Below are positions 24,755 through 32,772 of a stretch of DNA of 32,772 nucleotides, piece after piece (position 1 is the first letter of the stretch; the number at the start of each line of letters is the position of its first letter). Below the pieces are notes generated by a model that was given only the letters and a program-made list of their open reading frames with translations, was not told the DNA's origin and ran no database searches. Both the position numbers and the translations under genes were made by a program. Source of the stretch: an uncultured Aureispira sp. (GTDB taxonomy: Bacteria; Bacteroidota; Bacteroidia; Chitinophagales; Saprospiraceae); the NCBI GenBank assembly GCA_937942475.1, contig CALDEP010000211.1:1-32772 (forward strand), read 5' to 3'.

Positions 24755-25771
24755 ATGATGAAGCACATTTATTTATTTTGTATGGCATGTATCATCAGCC
24801 AATCTTTATCTGCACAGGATATTCATTGGTCTCAATTTGAGTATGCTCCATTGAATCTTAATGCCGCACATACGGGTCTCTTTAACGGAGATTATCGTGT
24901 TGTTGGAAATTATCGAAGTCAATGGTTTGATGTGCCCGTGAGTTATCGAACGGTTTCCATAACCTTTGATGCCCATTTGTTGCCCTATCAATTGGAAGAC
25001 GATGTGTGGGGATTGGGCGTAACCTTTAACCATGATCAAGCAGGGGATGGACAGTTGAGTTTATTAAATGTGATGCTTTCAACGGCTTACACCAAACGCA
25101 TTACAAAGAACTTCTTTATAGGTGCAGGTGTTCAGTTGGGTTATAATAATCGACGTTATAATCTAGAAAAACTGACCTTCAACGATCAATTTAATGGAGA
25201 TGTCTACGACCCTAATTTAATTTCTTTTGATCAAACTAAATTTGCAGGGAATACAAACATCAACTACTTTGATATTAATGCAGGTTTGAACTTTAGATAC
25301 CAAGCAAGCAATCGTATGTGGATTAATTTGGGCGGTGGTATTTTTCACTTGACGCAGCCTAATATGTCATTTTTAGGCGTAGAAGGTGTTTTATTGCCCA
25401 TTCGCTGGAATGTGATGGCAAATGCTTCCATTCGAGTTTCCGAACGAATTGATATTATGCCAACGGTTATTTTTCAACGCCAGTTAGAAGCACAAGAAAT
25501 TGTATATGGAGCAAGTCTACGCTACCACTTCAACGTAAATCCTGGACGAGAAACCTCAGGAGAAATTGGAATTATGCATCGTTGGGACGATGCTATTATA
25601 GCAAGAATAGGTTTCGCTTATCAGCAATGGCATGTTGGACTAAGTTATGATATTAATGTGTCCAGCTTTGAAGCAGCGACGAGAAATAATGGAGGATACG
25701 AATTATCAGTTGTTTACATCTGGAGTAAAGTACCTTCGCTAGGAGCCGTTAAAACTTGCCCAATTTTTTAG
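24755..25771 (+). CDS. PorP/SprF-family type IX secretion outer-membrane protein
   Basis: A 338-residue outer-membrane beta-barrel protein of the PorP/SprF family. The signal peptide (KHIYLFCMACIISQSLSAQ) is followed by the hallmark DIHWSQFEYAPLNLNAAHTG and then NYRSQWFDVPVSYRT. Amphipathic beta strands run to the end (for example FFIGAGVQLGYNNRRY, MWINLGGGIFH, ARIGFAYQQWHVGLSYDIN), and the C-terminal motif GGYELSVVYIW is typical. In Flavobacterium johnsoniae SprF is required for SprB secretion, and paralogues pair with individual CHU_C adhesins. Two Met codons occur at 24755 and 24758; either could start. The 222-nt upstream gap holds two small perfect hairpins (24561-24591 and 24601-24615) but no assignable promoter. 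Confidence 0.93.
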   Translation: MMKHIYLFCMACIISQSLSAQDIHWSQFEYAPLNLNAAHTGLFNGDYRVVGNYRSQWFDVPVSYRTVSITFDAHLLPYQLEDDVWGLGVTFNHDQAGDGQLSLLNVMLSTAYTKRITKNFFIGAGVQLGYNNRRYNLEKLTFNDQFNGDVYDPNLISFDQTKFAGNTNINYFDINAGLNFRYQASNRMWINLGGGIFHLTQPNMSFLGVEGVLLPIRWNVMANASIRVSERIDIMPTVIFQRQLEAQEIVYGASLRYHFNVNPGRETSGEIGIMHRWDDAIIARIGFAYQQWHVGLSYDINVSSFEAATRNNGGYELSVVYIWSKVPSLGAVKTCPIF

Positions 25772-25787
25772 AAAGGGTATAGGTATC

Positions 25788-25812
25788 TATTATTATTATT
25801 ATTATTATTATA
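25788..25812 (+). repeat. TAT/ATT trinucleotide tract
   Basis: Eight consecutive TAT units (25 nt) begin 16 nt after the PorP/SprF stop codon. Such tracts can change length by slippage; here it is non-coding, so an effect would be on transcript end or downstream promoter spacing only. Confidence 0.8.
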
Positions 25813-25985
25813 CTTCGTGGGATTAGCTTCGCTGCTTTTACAAGGTTTTAATTTTTTTACCCAAAAACATTTTATATAAGTTTGATTATTAATGATTTAG
25901 AGTCTTTGATGTTTTAAGGCTATCTTTCTGATAATCAAACTAATATAATTTAGCTACGCTGAGCCTTCGGGTTCTCCACGAAGTA
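25811..25985. repeat. Nested inverted-repeat element between PorP/SprF and OmpA genes
   Basis: Outer arms TACTTCGTGG (25811-25820) and CCACGAAGTA (25976-25985) enclose inner arms AGTTTGATTAT (25879-25889) and ATAATCAAACT (25931-25941), the latter flanked by further complementarity (TATATAAG / TAATATA). The right side also carries AGCTACGCTGAGCCTTCGGG. TACTTCGTGG recurs at 11818-11827, and CACGAAGTA with CCCGAAGGCTCA recurs near 10030-10050, so parts are dispersed in the window. A miniature inverted-repeat element is a reasonable reading. The remaining bases to 26038 hold only the OmpA gene leader. Confidence 0.55.
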
Positions 25986-26038
25986 ATATTATTAGACATT
26001 ACAAAAGAATTCAACTCAGAACGTTAAGAGAACTTTAC

Positions 26039-28153
26039 ATGGAAAATCGCTCAAATTTATCAGCAGCCCTATATTGTCTTGTTATGGTGTGCTTATTTTT
26101 GCCCTTTACTTCTGTCCAAGCACAAAATCTGAAGGCTTATGAAAAAGCAGCAGATGAAGCTTTTGCCAAAAAGGAATATTATAATGCGATGCATTATTAC
26201 GATATTGTTTTGAGATCTAAAAAAACACCAGGAGTTTATTACAAATACGCAGAATCCTGTCGTTTGTCTTATGCTTATGATGTGGCAGAGGAGGCGTACA
26301 AGAAAGTAATTGACAGTAAGGACAAAAGTCGTTATCCAATGGTGGAATACTATTATGGCTTGACCTTGAAGCACAATGCTAAATATGTAGAAGCAAAACG
26401 TGCGTTTAAATACTTTTTGGATCGTTATAAGAAAGATAATTTTTATAAAGCAAAGGCAGAACAAGAAATGAAGTCTTGTGATTTTGCCAAGCAACTGATT
26501 CGCAAAACAATTCCTGAAAGTGAATTAGAATTTACACATCTAAGTGAAAATGTCAATACCAAATTTTCTGATTTTGGAGGACATGAGGTAGATGGCGTCT
26601 TGTATTATTCTTCCTTGCGGTTTGGACGAAAACGAGAAAAAGGAGAGAAAAAAGACAAAACATTAAGCAAGCCTTTAGTTGCTAAGATATTATCAACCCC
26701 AGACCATGAAAAAGAGAAAGGAAAGGAACAAGAAGATTTGAACCTGCCTTATGAACATTCTGCCAATTCTGCTTTGAATTATGATGGAAACTACCTCTAT
26801 TTTACACGTTGTTCTGGAAAACGCTCAGATAGCTTGCGTTGTGAAATTTTTAGAAGTGAAAAACTAGCCAATGGAAAATGGTCTGCGGCAGAGCGTTTGC
26901 CCAATCCTATTAATTCCAATAGTTCAACCACCACTCATCCTAACTTATCATGGAATGAAAGCACGCAATCTGAATGGTTGTATTTTTCATCGAATAGAGC
27001 AGGTGGAGAAGGCGGCATGGATATTTGGGCAGTAGAGCTAAAAGAAGACTTAACTAGTACAGAACCTTATAATTTAGGATCTACCATCAATTCTATTGAT
27101 GCAGAAGTGACGCCTTATTTTGATGTAAAAGAAAATCGTCTTTATTTTGCTTCAAGGTGGCATTATGGTTTAGGTGGCTACGATATCTTTTCTTCTGATA
27201 ATAAGTCAAATAATGAATGGGGAACGCCTGTTAATTTAGGACTTCCATATAATTCAGCGGCAAATGATTTGTATTATATTCGGAATGCAAATGATACGAC
27301 AGGCTATATTGCTAGTAATAGAGATGGCTCTCGTTCGTTAACAAAAGAAGCTTGTTGTAATGATATTTATTATTATGCAGAGTTGAAAGCGTATCCACCA
27401 GACAGCGTAGTATTAGATACTCCTGACTTAGTGGTCGAAGTACCACCAGTATTAGATACACCAGATGTTGTAATCGTAGAAGTACCCGTCTTAGATACGC
27501 CAGATGTTGTCATTGTGGAAGTGCCTGTAGAGACACCGCCTGATCCAACTCCAAGCACGACGACAGAGGTTGTACAAGAGTTAGATGATTTGTTGCCTTT
27601 GAGTTTGTATTTTCATAACGATGAACCAGATTCAAACGTTTCAGTAAAGTTTACAAACACAGCTTATGAGCAAAGTTATGCTTATTACACCAGCTTGATC
27701 GAGGATTATAAGAGGGAATATAGCCAACAATTTGATCCTGAGCGAGCAGCAGCAGAACAAGGTGTGGTACAGCAATTTTTTGACGACAAAGTTCGTGGAG
27801 AATACAACAGAACGCAAGAGTTTTTTGACCGTTTGTTGGAAGTCTTAGAAAAAGGAGCAAAGTTGAAACTTTACATTAGAGGTTATACTAGCCCTAAGGC
27901 AGAAAAAAACTATAATATTGCTTTGGCAAATCGACGTGTTTCAAGTTTGAAAAGCTTTATGATGCGTTATAAAGACGGCGCCTTTAAAAAATATGTGGAT
28001 CGAAAAGACCTTATTTTAACAGAAGCTATGTTAGGAGAGTCACTTGTTCCTAAGGGGGTTAGCGACGATCATAAAGACCCTTCAAACTCTATTTATAGTG
28101 TTTCTGCCTCTCAAGAACGAAGAGCTGAGATTTCTGTTCTGATACAGCAATAA
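26039..28153 (+). CDS. OmpA-family protein with TPR and PD40 modules (PorE-like)
   Basis: A 704-residue periplasmic/outer-membrane-associated protein. The signal peptide ends at SVQAQ (about residue 29). TPR-like helices (30-150) are followed by PD40/WD40-like beta-propeller repeats (about 165-450; LYFSSNRAGGEGGMDIWAVE, LYFASRWHYGLGGYDIF, GYIASNRDG, EACCNDIYYY). A Pro/Val/Asp linker (about 457-505) contains repeated LDTPDVVIVEVPV phrases. The C-terminal OmpA peptidoglycan-binding domain (about 517-704) shows LYFHNDEPD, IRGYTSPKAEKNYNIALANRRV and ERRAEI. The layout resembles PorE and other OmpA proteins next to PorP/SprF genes, which tie the secretion or gliding apparatus to the cell wall. PorE's carboxypeptidase-regulatory domain appears to be replaced by the Pro-rich linker. 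The ATG at 26039 immediately precedes the signal peptide. Confidence 0.92.
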   Translation: MENRSNLSAALYCLVMVCLFLPFTSVQAQNLKAYEKAADEAFAKKEYYNAMHYYDIVLRSKKTPGVYYKYAESCRLSYAYDVAEEAYKKVIDSKDKSRYPMVEYYYGLTLKHNAKYVEAKRAFKYFLDRYKKDNFYKAKAEQEMKSCDFAKQLIRKTIPESELEFTHLSENVNTKFSDFGGHEVDGVLYYSSLRFGRKREKGEKKDKTLSKPLVAKILSTPDHEKEKGKEQEDLNLPYEHSANSALNYDGNYLYFTRCSGKRSDSLRCEIFRSEKLANGKWSAAERLPNPINSNSSTTTHPNLSWNESTQSEWLYFSSNRAGGEGGMDIWAVELKEDLTSTEPYNLGSTINSIDAEVTPYFDVKENRLYFASRWHYGLGGYDIFSSDNKSNNEWGTPVNLGLPYNSAANDLYYIRNANDTTGYIASNRDGSRSLTKEACCNDIYYYAELKAYPPDSVVLDTPDLVVEVPPVLDTPDVVIVEVPVLDTPDVVIVEVPVETPPDPTPSTTTEVVQELDDLLPLSLYFHNDEPDSNVSVKFTNTAYEQSYAYYTSLIEDYKREYSQQFDPERAAAEQGVVQQFFDDKVRGEYNRTQEFFDRLLEVLEKGAKLKLYIRGYTSPKAEKNYNIALANRRVSSLKSFMMRYKDGAFKKYVDRKDLILTEAMLGESLVPKGVSDDHKDPSNSIYSVSASQERRAEISVLIQQ

Positions 28154-28183
28154 ATACTTATTGTTAAAAAATTGTAAAAAAAT

Positions 28184-28217
28184 AACAGTCCATTGCAACC
28201 TCTTGCAATGGACTGTT
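28184..28217 (-). terminator. Strong hairpin with T-run on the minus strand
   Basis: A perfect 15-bp stem (AACAGTCCATTGCAA with its complement) has a CCTC loop, 30 nt after the OmpA stop codon. The U-tract side is on the minus strand (an A-rich stretch at 28166-28182), and no T-run follows on the plus strand. It will cap the OmpA transcript structurally, but as a classical intrinsic terminator it points leftward. Confidence 0.5.
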
Positions 28218-28658
28218 GTCGTATTGGTAGATGGGCTGTCTAAAGCTTTATTTTACAAGACTATAAACAAGGCAATTAGCTTGTTTTATAACAGAATTAG
28301 CCTGTTTTCTTACCCAAATGGAGGGTTTTTCCTAAAAGTCATTTGTTATGTAAAGTAATTGTATATTTAAAATTTGCAATTCTGTCTTATGACCAAATAA
28401 TTAGGTCTAATTAATTCAAAAGGCAAAAGAATTAACTATAAAAACACTTTAGGAGCGCAATTTTTAACAACTTCTTTACGTAAAATTGCCTTTAATTTGG
28501 TCAGAAAATAAAAAACGGGTACTTTTACGAAATCACCCTAATAAATCAATTAATTTAGATGTAGCCATCTAAAGTTTTAATCATTTAATCCTTTTTTATT
28601 ACAGCAACTTTTTACTCCTACAGTCACCCTTTATTGGCTGTATTCAAAAAAATTAATC
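28218..28658. other. Leader region of the SprB-like gene
   Basis: No gene is supported between the hairpin and the SprB-like start; a 65-codon reading frame at 28161-28358 spans the hairpin and has no protein-like features. A weak hairpin GCAATTTTTA (28457-28466) with TAAAATTGC (28481-28489) is present. AT-rich words resembling TAnnTTTG occur (for example around 28370), but none has exact spacing. The promoter for the large adhesin gene should lie here, but I cannot place it. Confidence 0.35.
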
Positions 28659-31600
28659 ATGAAGCACCTTTTCAGTTTACTTTTGTTGTTGAGTTTTTGT
28701 TTCTCAGCGTCAAGTCAATGTACTTACGTAATTGATCTGCAAGATTCCTTCGGTGACGGATGGAACGGCGGAAGCTTAGATGTGTCCGTTAACGGTACTT
28801 TCTTTGCGAACTACACTTTAGCAACAGGTAGTGTAGGTCAATCTACTTTCAATGTAAATAATTTAGACGTTGTTACATTTACATACAATTCAGGTACGTT
28901 TGATGGTGAGGTTACTTACCAAATCTCAACTGGTGGCGTACAATTGTTTGGAGATGGTCCCAATCCTGTTGTTGGTCTTGCGTTCACGCACCAATGTGGT
29001 GGTTGTGATCCAGCAGGCTTACTAAATGCAAGCAACATTACTGCATTAACAGCTGATGTCGGATGGACGCCAGGAGGAGGAGGTCCCACGGATTGGATTA
29101 TAGAATATGGACTGACTGGGTTTGTGCCAGGAACAGGTACACTTGTAGCTACAGCATTGAATCCTACGACTTTGACAGGTTTAACACCAGGGTCAACGTA
29201 TGATTTTTATGTTTCTAGCATTTGTAGTTCAGGAGATACTAGTTTGCCTGCAGGACCTGCAAACTTTTCTACTTTATGTTTACCTGTAACGGTATTCCCT
29301 TTCTGGGAAGGATTTAACTCTAACTCTCCAACACAAAATTGTTGGACAGTAATTGATAATAACGGAGATGGAGATGCTTGGGATATGGACTATACATTTA
29401 ACCCTTTTGAAGGAGATGAATGTGCGATTATCCGAACCGACTTTAATAATGGTAATAATGATGATTATTTGATTTCTCCACAAATTACCTTAACAGGAGG
29501 AGAGCGAATGAGATTTAAGCACCGTTGTAATTCGACTTTTGAGCCAAATGACTTTAGAGTATTGGTTTCAACAACGGGAATTGCACCAGCTGATTTTACG
29601 AACGTTCTTTTAGTGGACACTTCAACAGCAACAACTTACGAAGAAGTTTTGGTTGATTTATATGCCTTTACTGGAGATGTTTTCATCGCATTCGAAATCC
29701 CTAATGGTGGTTTGGATGGTTGGATTATGTACATTGATGATGTTCTAATTGAACATCCTACGGTTAACGATGCAGGTGTTTCTGCTTTAGTTCAACCAGT
29801 AATTCCACAAACAGGAGGATTTACACCAGTAGAAGTGGAAGTAACTAATTATGGACTTGATTCTTTGACTTCTTTCTCTGTAGAGTGGGAGATTGGAGGC
29901 GTTGCACAACCTTCTGTTACTTATACAGGTGCAACAATACCAAGAGGAGCTAATGGAACTATTTTATTAGCAAATGTCAACCTTCCTGCTTCAACACTAG
30001 ACATGAGATTTTGGACAACACTTCCAAATGGTCAAATTGATGAAGCCTTTACAAATGATACTTTAGACCTTGATCTTTGTCCTGGATTAGCAGGAACTTA
30101 TTCAGTTGGTCATTCATCATCTGATTTCCCTACTACTGCTGACGCTATGGATGCGTTGATGAATTGTGGTGTAGCTGGACCAGTAACAATGGAATTCCAA
30201 CCAGGAACATATACTGGACCTTGGACAATTAATAAAATACCAGGTTCTAGTGCAACCAGTACAGTAACATTTGACGGTTTAAATGCTACTGCTGCAACAC
30301 TAACACATGATGGATTAGGCTTTAATAAAGCGGCAACACTTGTTTTGGATGGTGCTGAATATTTCTCTATCAAGAACTTTACCATTGAGAATACTGGTGG
30401 TACTGCTGCTTTTGGAGTTTTATTGACTAATAATGCAAATTATAATACAATAGAAGAGAACAACATTAGAGTTCTTGTTGGTACAAGCTTGACGAATGTA
30501 GTTGGTATTCTTGCTTCTGCAAGCTATTCTAACAGTACAGGAATAACAACAGAAGGTAATAACGCAAACTGGAATACGATCCAGAATAACGATATTACTG
30601 GTGGTGTTGCTGGAATCATTTTGGAAGGAGGAGAGCGTGATAGTGTAGATATGGGTAACAGAATTATTGGCAACACAATTCATGATGCGGATGATTATGG
30701 AGTCTATGTAGATGAGCAAGATGGTTTTGTTATGAATGGTAACAAAATATATGATATTACAGCTGCTGGTAGTGATGCTGCTATGTTGTTTGATATTCAT
30801 AATTATGAAATTATGGGCAACGAAATCACTTCTAACGATTATGGTCTTGCTATTTTTGGAGCATTTAACGATAATTGTGAAAATGGTGTGATCGTAAATA
30901 ATATGATCGAATCGAATGACGAAGCACTTTATCTTAATGATGCTACTTATGTTCAAGTTTATCATAATACCTTAACTGGAAATCGTACTTTCTTCTTAGA
31001 CGATCACATTAATGTAGACGTTCGTAATAACATTATGGTTACGGCTAATGGAGAGTGTTTCTTTACTTTTGATCAAAATGCAATGGGAGGAATGGATCAT
31101 AACATGTACTATGTTACAGGTTCAGGAAATGCAGTACGATATGGTACCACTACCTATCCTACATTAGCTGATTGGCAAGCTGGACCATACGGTTATGGTC
31201 TTAACTCTGTTACAGGAAACCCTGGTTTTGTAAATGGTTTGCACGTAACTAGTGCCCTACCAGTAGATGCAGCAGATCCTGCTTTAATCTTCCCTGTAAT
31301 GGTTGATTTTGATGGTGAAATGCGCCCAATGGGAGCAACACCAGATATTGGAGCAGATGAGCATGTTGTTATTGCAGATGATGCAATGGCAGTAGCACTG
31401 ATCGAGCCTAGTTCTTGTGGTAGTTTGAGTGCAGATGTTATTATTCAAATTGGTAACTTAGGTACAAATGACCTTGTAAGTACACCAATCACTGTAAATG
31501 TGACAGGAGCTGCAACAGCAACGTTTAACTTTACACAACCTCTTATTGCATCAGGTACTGCGGCACAAATTAACGTAGGTACATTGAATACAAATGCAGG

Positions 31601-32772
31601 TGGTGTGTTTAACTTTCAGATCATTGTATCTTCAAGCACAGATAGTAATCCATCAAACGATACTTTATTAGTTTCTACTACTATCTTACCTAGCAACCAA
31701 GTTGCTTTAACAATGGTAGGAGATGTATTGGTTTGTGAAAACAGTAGAGGTGTAATTGCTGCTACAGCAAGTTATTCACCAGCGACGATTCTTTGGTATG
31801 ATGCTCCAGTAGGAGGAAACTTGGTTCACATTGGACCAACGTTTAATACAGCACCATTGAATACAGCAATTACTTACTATGCAGCAGTTCAGGGATGTAA
31901 CTCTCCTAGAGCAATGGCAACAATTGATGTTGATACTTTAGGTATTAATATAGACTTAGGAGCGGATCAAACGATTTGTGGAGGTTCTGCTGCTACTGTT
32001 ACACCAACAGTAACTATATCTACAGCAACATCTTTAACATGGTCAGATGGTTCTCAATCTGCATTCTTGAATCCTACAGTAGCAGGTTTATATACTGCAA
32101 CGGTAATGAATGCGAATGGATGTATGGATACAGATACAATTAACTTAACAGTATCTGCTATTCCAACAATTGCAAATGTTGCTACCAATGTATCTTGTGG
32201 AGGCGCAGGAGATGGTGCTATTAATTTAACTGTATCAGGTGGAACTGGACCTTATTCTTACCAGTGGAGCAATGCTGCAACAACGGAAGATTTAACAGGT
32301 CTTTCTGGAGGTTCTTATAATGTAACTGTAAGTGACAATGGAACAGCATCTAACTGTTCTTATGTTGCTAACTTCCAAGTTACAGAACCAACAGCATTAT
32401 CTGCCAATGTAAATTCAGCAAGTGTAGCTTGTAATGGAAACGACGGAACGATTGATATTTCAGTCTTAGGTGGTTCTCCAGGGTATACTTACAACTGGTC
32501 AACTTCTGCAACTACGCAAGACTTGACAAATGCTCCTGCTGGAACACATACGGTATCTATAACAGATGCTAATGGTTGTCAAACAACAGCGACAGGAACT
32601 GTTGCCGCAACAACTCCAATTGTTATTACTGTAGATACGATCTATGCTGAGATTTTAGCAATTGCAGGTGGTATTGAAATCACAGCAACAGGTGGTACTG
32701 GAACATTACAATATACATGGAATACAGGGGCTACGACGGATGACCTTACAGGTTTGGTAGCAGGTACTTATG
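28659..32772 (+). CDS. SprB-like multidomain adhesin, 3' end beyond window
   Basis: This frame is open from the ATG at 28659 to the window edge (1,371 codons, no stop). The signal peptide is KHLFSLLLLLSFCFSASSQ. An N-terminal domain with DSFGDGWNGGSLDVSVNG comes first, then a fibronectin III-type domain (about 125-205). A MAM / cleaved-adhesin-like domain follows (about 210-366; FWEGFNSNSP, DDYLISPQI, GWIMYIDDV), then a CARDB-like domain. A parallel beta-helix (about 480-900) has many NxI and GN-type turns. A second CARDB-like and Ig-like domains come next, then SprB repeats from about 32160 (NVSCGGAGDGAINLTVSGGT, PYSYQWSNAATTEDLTGL). It is expected to be secreted by the type IX system and to carry a C-terminal sorting domain outside the window. 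SprB in Flavobacterium is the mobile gliding adhesin; the beta-helix portion is unlike classical SprB. Confidence 0.88.
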   Translation, partial: MKHLFSLLLLLSFCFSASSQCTYVIDLQDSFGDGWNGGSLDVSVNGTFFANYTLATGSVGQSTFNVNNLDVVTFTYNSGTFDGEVTYQISTGGVQLFGDGPNPVVGLAFTHQCGGCDPAGLLNASNITALTADVGWTPGGGGPTDWIIEYGLTGFVPGTGTLVATALNPTTLTGLTPGSTYDFYVSSICSSGDTSLPAGPANFSTLCLPVTVFPFWEGFNSNSPTQNCWTVIDNNGDGDAWDMDYTFNPFEGDECAIIRTDFNNGNNDDYLISPQITLTGGERMRFKHRCNSTFEPNDFRVLVSTTGIAPADFTNVLLVDTSTATTYEEVLVDLYAFTGDVFIAFEIPNGGLDGWIMYIDDVLIEHPTVNDAGVSALVQPVIPQTGGFTPVEVEVTNYGLDSLTSFSVEWEIGGVAQPSVTYTGATIPRGANGTILLANVNLPASTLDMRFWTTLPNGQIDEAFTNDTLDLDLCPGLAGTYSVGHSSSDFPTTADAMDALMNCGVAGPVTMEFQPGTYTGPWTINKIPGSSATSTVTFDGLNATAATLTHDGLGFNKAATLVLDGAEYFSIKNFTIENTGGTAAFGVLLTNNANYNTIEENNIRVLVGTSLTNVVGILASASYSNSTGITTEGNNANWNTIQNNDITGGVAGIILEGGERDSVDMGNRIIGNTIHDADDYGVYVDEQDGFVMNGNKIYDITAAGSDAAMLFDIHNYEIMGNEITSNDYGLAIFGAFNDNCENGVIVNNMIESNDEALYLNDATYVQVYHNTLTGNRTFFLDDHINVDVRNNIMVTANGECFFTFDQNAMGGMDHNMYYVTGSGNAVRYGTTTYPTLADWQAGPYGYGLNSVTGNPGFVNGLHVTSALPVDAADPALIFPVMVDFDGEMRPMGATPDIGADEHVVIADDAMAVALIEPSSCGSLSADVIIQIGNLGTNDLVSTPITVNVTGAATATFNFTQPLIASGTAAQINVGTLNTNAGGVFNFQIIVSSSTDSNPSNDTLLVSTTILPSNQVALTMVGDVLVCENSRGVIAATASYSPATILWYDAPVGGNLVHIGPTFNTAPLNTAITYYAAVQGCNSPRAMATIDVDTLGINIDLGADQTICGGSAATVTPTVTISTATSLTWSDGSQSAFLNPTVAGLYTATVMNANGCMDTDTINLTVSAIPTIANVATNVSCGGAGDGAINLTVSGGTGPYSYQWSNAATTEDLTGLSGGSYNVTVSDNGTASNCSYVANFQVTEPTALSANVNSASVACNGNDGTIDISVLGGSPGYTYNWSTSATTQDLTNAPAGTHTVSITDANGCQTTATGTVAATTPIVITVDTIYAEILAIAGGIEITATGGTGTLQYTWNTGATTDDLTGLVAGTY

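Noticed and set aside
25788-25812. Phase-variable coding tract
   Set aside because: The TAT tract lies after the PorP/SprF stop and before the OmpA start, so it cannot switch a reading frame.
27373-27558. Minus-strand Gly/Ser/Thr repeat peptide
   Set aside because: It is only the antisense reading of the repeated linker in the OmpA-family gene.
28161-28358. 65-codon plus-strand frame after the OmpA gene
   Set aside because: It spans a 15-bp perfect hairpin, has no domain or signal-peptide logic and ends in AT-rich spacer; best read as chance.
30420-30965. 181-codon minus-strand frame inside the SprB-like gene
   Set aside because: The plus-strand frame is continuous and domain-rich here; the minus frame is Ile/Ser/Asn-rich low complexity, mirroring the beta-helix repeats.

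Overview
The window reads as chromosomal DNA of a gliding, filamentous-type member of the Bacteroidota. The evidence is its AT-rich composition and weak Shine-Dalgarno sequences, plus a PorP/SprF protein, a gliding-motility-associated C-terminal (CHU_C / T9SS type B) domain, an OmpA protein with TPR and PD40 modules, and SprB-type repeats. The gene content and the dense palindromic intergenic repeats would fit the Saprospiria (for example an Aureispira-like organism), but that assignment is an inference from memory and not a computed one.

Layout. 1-4,900: an RsbU-type PP2C phosphatase and an RsbW-type HATPase in tandem, then a SulP anion transporter with STAS domain and a long extra C-terminal region, then a secreted CpeT/CpcT-like protein ending in a clear terminator. 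4,950-7,550: a small membrane-anchored hypothetical on the minus strand, a nucleoside hydrolase, and a protein made of five tandem 19-residue repeats lying between two copies of the same palindrome in opposite orientation. 7,776-12,925 (minus strand): a MoxR AAA+ ATPase followed after 1 nt by a CoxE-like VWA protein, a repeat-rich spacer, then an apparent lipid/redox set (two-domain rhodanese lipoprotein, sterol-desaturase-family hydroxylase, DUF1573 secreted protein). 13,366-17,577 (plus): TerY-like VWA, PP2C phosphatase and a membrane-spanning protein kinase with a coiled-coil tail. This is a TerY-P type signalling triad comparable in content to E. coli yegL/yegK/yegI. 17,756-32,772: a surface/gliding region with a ~2,030-residue PKD/Ig-like adhesin with CHU_C tail, a 133-residue secreted protein resembling an isolated CHU_C domain, PorP/SprF, a PorE-like OmpA protein, and the first 1,371 codons of a huge SprB-like adhesin that runs off the window.

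How it fits together. The 3' half is a T9SS cargo-plus-anchor cluster: large secreted adhesins, the outer-membrane PorP/SprF protein that such cargos usually need, and a peptidoglycan-binding OmpA protein. The 5' half is dominated by phospho-signalling (two PP2C phosphatases, an anti-sigma-type kinase, a Ser/Thr-type kinase, two VWA proteins and a MoxR ATPase).

The least explained structure is intergenic. At least four palindromic or inverted-repeat elements recur or nest in the gaps: family A at 9,875, 10,090 and 23,851, with a shared 20-nt companion word; family B at 6,828 and 7,624, inverted; family C at 7,018 and 14,202; and a nested inverted repeat at 25,811-25,985. No tRNA, rRNA, CRISPR array, transposase or integrase was seen.
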